Below, in pieces: positions 53,129-60,017 of a stretch of 60,017 nt of DNA (positions within the stretch are counted from its first letter, which is position 1; the number at the start of each line of letters is the position of its first letter). Under the pieces are notes generated by a model. The model made no database searches, was not told the DNA's origin, and was given only the letters and a program-made list of their open reading frames with translations. This stretch comes from Eubacterium sp. (GTDB taxonomy: Bacteria; Bacillota; Clostridia; Lachnospirales; Lachnospiraceae): NCBI GenBank assembly GCA_021769425.1, contig JAETSX010000028.1:1-60017 (forward strand), written 5' to 3'. The translations under genes were made by a program, and so were the position numbers.

Positions 53129-55749
53129 AATTTCGTTTCCTCCAATTCATCAATTATTTTTATCAATTCTCCTGCCCAGTTTTCTGCCTGTACCAAATCT
53201 ATGTTAACGACAGCAAGGCTAAGATTATTAACAAGGGGGTTCATCTGTTCCGGATACTGATATTTTTTCATTTGGTTCATACTTTCATCTGCTGTATCAA
53301 TGTCCATATCATTCATAGCATCCACAATCTTATGCAAATTTTGGCGCACTTCATTCCAATCTGCTTGAAGTTTGCCATTTCCATCATTTTCCCTGTCATG
53401 ATCCACATAACCTTCTAATATCGCTTTCATCTTTTTCCACTCATTAAGAAATGCCGGAGTCACAGCCTGAATTGTTCCTATTTCCTCATCTTTTGCGGCA
53501 TATTCTAACATTTTTGCCACGCCGGACAGCGGAATAGCGCCAATCATTGCCGAATTGCTTTTCATGGCATGCACCTTGATCTCAAATTGCTTTACGGCCA
53601 TTTTTTGTTGTTCTCCCGATGTCTTTTGCAGCAATTGGAAAAACTGCTCTAGTTCCTCTGCCTCTTTGTCCATGGCCAGATAGAAATGATTCACAGTGTC
53701 TTTTAAAATGCTCTCATCCTTTAAATGCAACATGGCATATTCCCAGTCAATTCCATCTAATTGCGGAAGGCCGGACAGTCCCTTGCTTTCCTCTAACTGT
53801 CCCTTTTGAGTTACTCCATTGTCAGCCGTTCCCTCTGGGAAATCATTCTTGATTTTTTCGTATGTAATTTTATCCTCTGGCAGGAACTGCATCAGCATCT
53901 TTTCCAGTTTATCTGGAATAATGGGCTTAGACAGGAAACTGTCAAATCCTTCTTTTAGATACATTTCCCTTGCGCCAGAGACTGCATTCGCTGTCAGTGC
54001 AATTATCGGAGTGGAATGACAGGGACAATTCTCAATCTCCCGCAGCCGATGCAATGTCTCAATTCCATTTAAGTCAGGCATCATATGATCCAGGAAAATA
54101 ACATCATATTGCTTTTCTCTTACCAGCTTGAGACACTCCATACCGCCAGCCGCTTCATCAATCATCACCTCAGTCGCTTTTAAAAGATTTGCAAAAACTC
54201 TGCGGTTTACGGAATTGTCATCCACTACCAGAATTTGTGCCTTGGGTGCAGTAAATTTCGCCTGATAGGAATACTCCGTTGCCCTTTCTCTGATTCTTTC
54301 CTCCAGATTCCCTATAGGTTCCGCATCTATAACCCTTTGCTCCAATGTAAAATAAAAAGTGGAACCTTCACCATAGACACTCTCTACCTGCAATTTACTT
54401 CCCATCAGCTCCAAGAGCTGTGTAGTAATGCTCATCCCCAGGCCTATTCCCTCAATGTTACGATTCCGCTCTTCCTCAATTCGCTGAAATTCTTGAAATA
54501 GCTTCACAAGATCTTCCTGCCGTATGCCAATGCCGGTATCCTTTACCTGAAAAGTCAATGAGCAAACAGCATCCTCTGTCTGTGCGCTTTTATCGGAAAT
54601 GCCATCGCTTACGCTGTGATCGCTTTTCGTTGCTTTGCCCGTTACCGTTAATGTCACACTGCCTTTTTCTGTATACTTCACGGCATTATTCATAATATTA
54701 ACCAAAACCTGGCGAAGCCTGACATCATCTCCCCAAAATCTGGAAGGCAGATTTTCATCGACGGACAGATGCACAGCAAGGTCTTTGTCTTTCGCCTTCA
54801 TGGCAATCATATTTATAACATCGTGGAGCAGACTGCTGAAATCATATTCCTCTGGAAAGAGTTCCAACTTTCCGGATTCAATTTTGGATAAATCCAGAAT
54901 ATCATTAATCAATGCCAGGAGGCTCTGTCCTGCATCCTGGATATCTAGTGCATATTCACGGATTGTCCTATCCTTGCATTCCCTGAGAATCATGGCATTC
55001 ATGCCAAGGACTGCATTGATGGGCGTTCTGATTTCATGGGACATGTTAGCCAGAAACTTACTCTTGGCTTCACTTGCCATAAGAGCCTGCTGCCGCTTTT
55101 TCTCTATGTTTACCAAATCACGGATAGTATTGGCGGCTGCCAGCAACAGCATGATAGTTAATCCCACCGGCAAAACGGCATCACTTTCCACCCTGTCTCT
55201 TTGAATATAGGAAATAATTCTAAGAAACACTGCAATCCATACACACACCATACCGGCCGCAACGGCAAAATATTCTCTCATATGCCCATGAAAGATATCA
55301 GACAAAAATGTGCAGGTTACGAGCGCTATAAACAGGCAAAAGCAGAGAATGACAGGCAAAAAAATATCCTCATAATCATGCAAATAGAAATAATACAGTC
55401 CGAAAAATAAAACACATTCAGCGCCCTCCAAAACTTCTGCTATCCTGTAAAATTTATGATATCGTTCCATTTGCACCTTATCTATGTAAAACAAAAATGG
55501 CAATGGGAGCAAAAGCATTACGAAAAAAGCGATATCCGCTACAGTCTGAGAGTTATGAAACAAAGCCTGCCCTGCCTGAGAATTTATAATATTCCAGACA
55601 GCGCCAAGAAAAATTCCCCAGCTCAAATATTCCAAATCAATCTTTCTGTGATAATGAAGTCTGAAAACCAGGCTTCCCACAATGCTGATTCCACTGAAAA
55701 TTAATGTGACAAATGTGATCGTCAATTCTATATAACCGGCTGCCTCCAC
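53125..55749 (-). CDS. Hybrid sensor histidine kinase with receiver and Hpt domains
   Basis: The 874-residue protein starts with seven membrane helices (about 5-215). A dimerisation domain with His in LANMSHEIRTPINAVLGMNA, an ATPase domain (VNIMNNAVKYTEKG, VKDTGIGI), a receiver (ILVVDDNSVNRRVF, VIFLDHMMPDLNG, LSKPI) and a C-terminal Hpt-like helical bundle with HAMKSNSAMIGA follow. The order fits a His-Asp-His-Asp relay ending on the separate receiver protein. The start is GTG at 55749 with AAGGAG 9 bases upstream. Confidence 0.93.
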   Translation of the reverse strand: MEAAGYIELTITFVTLIFSGISIVGSLVFRLHYHRKIDLEYLSWGIFLGAVWNIINSQAGQALFHNSQTVADIAFFVMLLLPLPFLFYIDKVQMERYHKFYRIAEVLEGAECVLFFGLYYFYLHDYEDIFLPVILCFCLFIALVTCTFLSDIFHGHMREYFAVAAGMVCVWIAVFLRIISYIQRDRVESDAVLPVGLTIMLLLAAANTIRDLVNIEKKRQQALMASEAKSKFLANMSHEIRTPINAVLGMNAMILRECKDRTIREYALDIQDAGQSLLALINDILDLSKIESGKLELFPEEYDFSSLLHDVINMIAMKAKDKDLAVHLSVDENLPSRFWGDDVRLRQVLVNIMNNAVKYTEKGSVTLTVTGKATKSDHSVSDGISDKSAQTEDAVCSLTFQVKDTGIGIRQEDLVKLFQEFQRIEEERNRNIEGIGLGMSITTQLLELMGSKLQVESVYGEGSTFYFTLEQRVIDAEPIGNLEERIRERATEYSYQAKFTAPKAQILVVDDNSVNRRVFANLLKATEVMIDEAAGGMECLKLVREKQYDVIFLDHMMPDLNGIETLHRLREIENCPCHSTPIIALTANAVSGAREMYLKEGFDSFLSKPIIPDKLEKMLMQFLPEDKITYEKIKNDFPEGTADNGVTQKGQLEESKGLSGLPQLDGIDWEYAMLHLKDESILKDTVNHFYLAMDKEAEELEQFFQLLQKTSGEQQKMAVKQFEIKVHAMKSNSAMIGAIPLSGVAKMLEYAAKDEEIGTIQAVTPAFLNEWKKMKAILEGYVDHDRENDGNGKLQADWNEVRQNLHKIVDAMNDMDIDTADESMNQMKKYQYPEQMNPLVNNLSLAVVNIDLVQAENWAGELIKIIDELEETKL

Positions 55750-55898
55750 TCTTAAAATCTCCTTTCCATTCTCTTTTGTTGTATTTCTGCCACAATAAAA
55801 GCAATGCTATATTGATGAAAGCATATTAACGGCGCCGTACCTCTTTGGCGCTCCATTTTTATACTTTTGCATAAACTTTTTTAACATCTATAAATGAC

Positions 55899-55942
55899 AA
55901 AAACGCCCTTGTCCATGGCTGGCGCCCACAGCTAAGGCGTTT
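55899..55942 (-). terminator. Branched hairpin upstream of the hybrid kinase
   Basis: AAACGCC and GGCGTTT pair over a region with an inner GCTG/CAGC stem. On the minus strand a T run follows (GGGCGTTTTTGTC). It would stop transcripts that come from the IS element or act in the kinase leader. Two GGCGCC sites occur between it and the gene. The remaining bases of 55750-56140 show no gene. Confidence 0.55.
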
Positions 55943-56140
55943 CTGATATTGATTTATTGTATATTATGGTTTAAATTATACGTGATTTTGCTTATTATTT
56001 CAAGATGCAAACGCAATCATTTGTATTCCTTCTTAACAGTTCCTTACTGCTCAGACTATACCTTAGCCGTTATTAGTAAATATGCCGAATTTTTAAGAAT
56101 TTTTATTCACAAAAAATAAGTGAAAATGAAGAATTATAAG

Positions 56141-57947
56141 TTTCCCAATCTGCCGTATTATAGAGCTGCGGCAGATCAGATGTTTTTCCTTGGCCGTCCC
56201 CTTGGTCGCTTAGGTTTGTCTTCCACTGGATTTTTCCTCGGCCTGCCCCGCTTTTTAGGCACTGGCTTAGAAATCGGCTTTGAAAGACCAAGGGCTTCCA
56301 GCTCATCAAACACATAATTCAGCGTGTGTACCCAGAAACCGTCATCTGTGGCAGGCGCTTCTGGCGAGTCAACCATGCGCCATGCACTGGAAAGATCGTC
56401 AAGCAGCTCGCCATAAGTTACCTTTTCCAACAGCCCGGTTTCCCGCGCTTTGCGTAGCATACGGCAGGTGAGCGCCGTAGAAATAAAATTTATAAACTCT
56501 GAGCCAAGCAACGAGAAATCGCCCTGGACTTCTGTCCTGTCAAGGCATTCATCGCTCTTGTAGCGGTTGAACGCCAGCTCCAGCAGCCACCGATCGTCAT
56601 AGCAAAGATAGGCAGCCCTGGGATCGATATCCTGGTCTGATTCGAACACGATCACCCCAAAGACGCGCCGCTTCTTTTCATACGCGTCAGGACGGAAATC
56701 GTTCTGCTTCTCCCTGCGGGCCAGGTAGGAAGCCTCCTCTGCTGCTGCCTTCCTTGCAGACCTGTAGGCATAAAGATAGCGGCCTCCCTGAATAGGGAGC
56801 TTCCTGTACAGGACATGGTCGTCAATGCCGGAGAGCACGCCCTCGAAAGAGAGCATGCCATTGTTGGCAATCCTGACATCGTTCCTTTTTATCGGCGTCA
56901 GGAAGTGCAGGTCAGGCCGTTCCTCCAGCTCCTTTTTGATCTGGCTGGACGGGAACCCTTTGTCGGAGACAATGATTCCCCTGCGGATGTCGTTGTCACG
57001 GATGAAAGCGGCATAGGAACTGGCATCAATGCTGTTGCCGGGGAACACTTCCGCGCAGATCGGCTCCATTGCCTCGATGTCATAGGCATAGAGCACGGAG
57101 ACTTCCTGACAACCTTTCCTCCGCGCCTTGTAAGAAAAGGCCGACAGGTCATTTACTGTGCTGCTGTCCTGTTTGAGCGTTCCGTCAATTGCGATATGGT
57201 GGCTGGCAATGACAGCGGCGGCACGCTTCTGGTAAAAAGCTTTGCGTCTGCCGCCGTCCTGCCCGAGCTTCTGCAGGAAAGTGCAGATGGTATTCGCGGA
57301 CAATGCCGCCCCCGGGTAGTGCTGGCAGACAAATGTGCGTCGATAGTGCGTTCCCATACGGTCAGCCGTGATGGATGGGCGTATGATCCTGAGCGTGGCG
57401 ATCGCCATTACAGTGCATGCGTCCTTTGCGGGATAGACATCCAGAAGGTCAGTCAGGATATCGGCCGAAACGGATCTTGCAAATGCGGCCGCCCCATACG
57501 ATAACATGTCCGGTCCGGATGCGGCTGTTTCTCCATTAAGGGGAATGTATGCCCCATCAAAAATATGGCCGATGACCTTTCCGTTTTTCGGCTGTGGGTT
57601 TCCGTTCCGGATGTATTTTGTCCCGGCTCTTTCGCGGACGGCATATCGGTTTGGGCCATCTTTCCCGTTGTCCACTACAACAGTATTGACAGGTCTCGGC
57701 ACTTTGCGGATGTATTCTGGTATAGCCATAAAATCACCTCTAATATAGTACAGTATAGCATTTTCAGTACTATATTTCAAGAGATTTGAAAAACAATTTG
57801 TCAAAGATTGATGGCCTGATTTCCAGTCAAAACACACTAAACAGAGCATTAGTATACGGAATTCTATATGTAATAAAGTCCGCAAGATGGAAATCAGCAG
57901 TTTTAATGGTTCAAAAAGCAATTTCTATAGTACAGCAGATTGGGAAA
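56141..57947 (-). mobile_element. IS1634-like insertion sequence (IS4 superfamily)
   Basis: The 1807-bp element is bounded by imperfect inverted repeats of about 24 bases: TTTCCCAATCTGCCGTATTA at 56141 and, on the other strand, TTTCCCAATCTGCTGTACTA from 57947. It carries one transposase gene. No target duplication is obvious at the two borders, which may mean a later deletion on one side. Confidence 0.82.
56176..57729 (-). CDS. DDE transposase of the IS1634/IS4 type
   Basis: The 517-residue transposase has the catalytic acidic residues in HIAIDGTLKQDSS, IVSDKGFPSSQ and the YREK-like box YDDRWLLELAFNRYKSD. The C-terminal tail has two AT-hook motifs (KKRGRPRKNP and RPRGRPRKN), which bind minor grooves. 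ATG 57729 follows GAGGTGAT by 4-6 bases. The frame looks intact, so the element may be active. Confidence 0.92.
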   Translation of the reverse strand: MAIPEYIRKVPRPVNTVVVDNGKDGPNRYAVRERAGTKYIRNGNPQPKNGKVIGHIFDGAYIPLNGETAASGPDMLSYGAAAFARSVSADILTDLLDVYPAKDACTVMAIATLRIIRPSITADRMGTHYRRTFVCQHYPGAALSANTICTFLQKLGQDGGRRKAFYQKRAAAVIASHHIAIDGTLKQDSSTVNDLSAFSYKARRKGCQEVSVLYAYDIEAMEPICAEVFPGNSIDASSYAAFIRDNDIRRGIIVSDKGFPSSQIKKELEERPDLHFLTPIKRNDVRIANNGMLSFEGVLSGIDDHVLYRKLPIQGGRYLYAYRSARKAAAEEASYLARREKQNDFRPDAYEKKRRVFGVIVFESDQDIDPRAAYLCYDDRWLLELAFNRYKSDECLDRTEVQGDFSLLGSEFINFISTALTCRMLRKARETGLLEKVTYGELLDDLSSAWRMVDSPEAPATDDGFWVHTLNYVFDELEALGLSKPISKPVPKKRGRPRKNPVEDKPKRPRGRPRKNI

Positions 57948-57950
57948 GTT

Positions 57951-58091
57951 TTATTCAAACTTATCTGTTATTTCCTCTTTTAACTGAGGCGTTATTTCTC
58001 CAAAAAATTTTGTACTCCCACCATTAGAGTTTTTTATAATATCTGATGTTTTTTGAAGAACTAGCTTTATGGGCAAATTATTTTCACTCAT
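57951..58091 (-). pseudogene. N-terminal remnant of an S8-family (subtilisin-like) peptidase
   Basis: A strong site, AGGAGGATAAGTC, precedes an ATG whose product starts MSENNLPIKLVLQKTSDIIK and continues with GGSTKFFGEITPQLKEEITD before a stop after 46 residues, next to the IS end. The sequence resembles the N-termini of large S8 peptidases that occur with AAA ATPases, some reported as anti-phage systems. The catalytic domain is missing on the far side of the IS. The assignment comes from memory of that N-terminal pattern. Confidence 0.55.
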
Positions 58092-58199
58092 GACTTATCC
58101 TCCTAGTATAATAATGGTGTAGTCAAGAATGACTACTGGTTAATAGTTACAAAGTCCAATCTAATAAATCTATATAGATATAACGGAAGGAGGAGTTCC

Positions 58200-58478
58200 C
58201 CCTCCATCAGAAGTTATAAGGCAACATTATTTATCATGTCTGAGGTTTCCTTCATGCACCAGACAAAATATTGAGGTATAATCACTGAGGCAGGATCATT
58301 GACGTTTCCTCCTTGGGAACCGGCCTCCCGGCTGGTGAAGCCTCTTAGAAAGTCTGTCAGTCCATTCGGTGGTGATTTATGTTTTGGCTGGTTGGGAAGC
58401 CCCAGGCTATACCTGTATAAGCCGCCAGGTTGTGTATCCGCCTTCTGGAAATGGATGCCTGCCAGAAAGGATAAAACC
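58200..58478 (+). other. Left end of the IS110 element, possible bridge-RNA region
   Basis: About 280 bases of untranslated sequence precede the transposase start and contain several pairing segments (for example ACCGGC/GCTGGT, and GGCTGGTTGGGAAGCCCC). IS110-type elements encode a guide (bridge) RNA in such a non-coding left end. The RNA and its loops have not been identified here. This is inference from the element type and the unusually long leader. Confidence 0.4.
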
Positions 58479-59812
58479 ATGCAATACCAAAAAGCACTTA
58501 AGATGCTGGAAAGCATCCCTTATCTCTCAGTCGGGCTTGATGTCGGGGCAGACTTCACATGGATGTCCATCATGCTCCCCAATGGCATTCTCACCGGAAA
58601 ACCATTTAAGATCATTCACTCGGATCCTGAGTCCCGTGAGCTTGCCGTCACAAAAATAAAGGAAGCACAAGAAACGTATTCTCTCAAAAGCCGATGCTTC
58701 CTTGAGTCCACCGGGATCTATCACATCCCGCTCCTGTGCTTCCTTCGTGATAAGGGTTTTGACTGCTCCGTCATTAATCCTATCATTACTAAGAATAGCA
58801 CAAATATGAACGTCAGGAAACTGCATAATGATAAATTTGATTCAAAAAAAGCTGCTAAAGTCGGTCTGGATGCCTCCCTTAAGACTTCCATCATTCCGGA
58901 TGATGCGGTCATCGACCTGCGCAACCTGGTCCGGGACTACTATTACTTCAAAGACCTGCAGTCTGCGGCCGTCCTGAAGCTCACCGCAGAACTGAAAGTG
59001 TCCTTCCCCGCATACCTGAAGGTGTTCAGCAAGATCACAACGCAGACTTCCTTAAAGCTTCTGGAAGCTTATCCCCTTGCAGCGGACATGCTTGCCGCGC
59101 CAAAAGACGGGCTTGTGAAAACCATCCGCAGCACGGCGCGCTTTGGGGAAAAGTATGCCCTTGCCAAATATGAGGCCATATGCACCGCCGCAAAGGATGC
59201 CGCTGTTTTCGGACGTGCACTTCCAAGCGACGCGCTCCGGATCCGGCTGTATATCAAAACCTACCGGGAATACCAGGAGCATCTGGACAGCATACTCGAA
59301 GAACTGCAGAAGGCTGTTAATAAGCTGGAAGGAACACCCGTCTATGACCGTATCCTCCTTCTCCAGTCCCTGCGGGGCGTTGGCTTCCTCAGCGCGGTTG
59401 TCCTGATCGCTGAAATGGGTTCCTTTGACCTGTTTCCCTCCCCAAAGAAGCTTTATGCCTACTTCGGTTTGGATCCTGCCGTAAAGCAGTCCGGCAAGTT
59501 CAACGGTGACAAAGTCCACATGTCCAAGAGGGTTCCAGCTTTGCCAGGCGTATCCTGCATATGGTGGCGCTCAATAACCTTAAGGTGGATAAAGGGACAA
59601 AAACACCAGTAAATCCGGTTATCCACAGCTACTATGCCAACAAATGCAAAAGCAAGAAGAAAAACGTGGCTGTCGGGGTTGTCATGCATAAAATCTGCAA
59701 CATCATTTTTGCCATGCTCCGGGATAATAAGCCGTTTAAGATCATCACTCCTCAGGAACACTGTGAGCAGTATCTGGCAGCGCATCCTGACAAGACACGG
59801 AACGCAGCTTAA
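58479..59812 (+). pseudogene. IS110-family transposase, frameshifted
   Basis: The N-terminal part has the DEDD (RuvC-like) domain (SVGLDVGADFTWMSIML, FLESTGIYHIPLLCFL, DKFDSKKAAKVG) and the later Transposase_20 domain (LLLQSLRGVGFLSAVVLIAE, YFGLDPAVKQSGKF). The frame switches near 59533: reading continues in another phase from 59561 with YANKCKSKKKNVAVGVVMHK to the stop at 59812. One missing G in AAGAGGGTTCC would explain it. The ATG at 58479 follows AAAGGA. The enzyme is inactive unless the shift is a sequencing error or is recoded. Confidence 0.88.
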
Positions 59813-59939
59813 CAGGTTCTCATGAGTTTATTAAATTTCCACATGGGTGGGCTTATTAAAGTTACCCTTTTTTACGTCAACTGCTTGAAAAAAAACTTTT
59901 TGTAACAGTTCAGCCTTTCGGGTGACCTAACGGGCATTG

Positions 59940-59962
59940 CACCGGCTAAAAAATAGCCGGTG
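59940..59962. other. Hairpin near the right end of the window
   Basis: CACCGGCTA (59940-59948) and TAGCCGGTG (59954-59962) are exact complements around a five-A loop. A TGTAACAGTTCAGCC string like the R4 start lies just before it at 59901. No gene was recognised between 59813 and the window end. Confidence 0.5.
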
Positions 59963-60017
59963 TCCCCATAAATAACTTTTTTACATTTTCTATAAACCCC
60001 ATATTTCTTCTTTTCAG

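Noticed and set aside
55750-55945. Riboswitch before the hybrid kinase gene
   Set aside because: Several GGCGCC sites and a terminator-like hairpin suggested one, but no known class fits. It is listed as a hairpin only.

Overview
The window looks like a chromosomal segment of a gut-type Lachnospiraceae (Clostridium cluster XIVa) bacterium. The evidence is Firmicutes-style Shine-Dalgarno sites (AGGAGG), consensus sigma-A promoters, a T-box leader on proS, the ecfA1-ecfA2-ecfT-truA-rplM-rpsI neighbourhood, a butyryl-CoA:acetate CoA-transferase-like gene, a PTS-type dihydroxyacetone kinase, and several c-di-GMP and chemotaxis proteins. The genus cannot be fixed from the sequence. Most of the window has moderate GC. 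The first 1.6 kb, the 43.2-44.0 kb stretch and parts of 51-52 kb are clearly AT-rich.

Layout. 1-1.6 kb: AT-rich end of a probable integrative element (XRE regulator with palindromic operators, ribbon-helix-helix protein, three 11-bp tandem repeats) lying against the 3' side of rpsI. 1.7-7.9 kb: rpsI, rplM, a chemoreceptor, truA and the ECF transporter core. 8-17.6 kb: housekeeping genes (trmL, aminotransferase with an Lrp regulator, AIR-synthase-like protein, VanW/G5 cell-wall protein, exonuclease, endonuclease III, B12-radical SAM protein). 17.7-20.4 kb: dhaL-dhaM-dhaK and an SmtB-like ArsR regulator. 20.4-30.6 kb: diguanylate cyclase, MntP-like pump, a TetR/MMPL/heptad-repeat export unit, and a GGDEF plus HD-GYP pair. 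30.7-30.95 kb: three tRNAs (Gly-GCC, Gly-UCC, Phe-GAA). 31-42.9 kb: AIM24, a second chemoreceptor, the CoA-transferase, MATE, galM, tandem-domain hemerythrin, secA and a TSCPD protein. 43.2-44.0 kb: a promoter-to-terminator transcription unit without a credible protein gene. 44-51 kb: proS with T-box, AI-2E transporter, RluA-type synthase, two-component system, HD hydrolase. 51.2-60 kb: accessory DNA with an integrase remnant, PspC fragment, truncated group II intron, hybrid kinase with response regulator, an IS1634-like element next to the remnant of an S8 peptidase gene, and a frameshifted IS110 element.

The most unusual property is the density of short intergenic repeats. Family R1 is a 75-78 bp unit in 1 to 3 tandem copies at four loci. 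It can fold into two hairpins whose stems show compensatory changes, and at two loci it lies inside the probable 5' leader of a gene (rplM, and the CoA-transferase). R2 (about 95 bp) and R3 (81 bp) are MITE-like palindromes with two copies each. One end of R2 forms the last codons of dhaM. R4 (about 84 bp) has two copies. Three further tandem repeats lie at the trmL 3' end, upstream of lrp and inside the radical SAM gene. The 43.2-44.0 kb unit is the best candidate for an undescribed structured RNA.

How genes work together: ecfA1/A2/T make the energising module of vitamin transporters. DhaL, DhaM and DhaK make one phosphotransfer chain. The GGDEF/HD-GYP pair can make and degrade c-di-GMP. TetR probably controls the MMPL exporter and its coiled-coil partner. 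The hybrid kinase and the stand-alone receiver overlap by four bases and probably form one phosphorelay.
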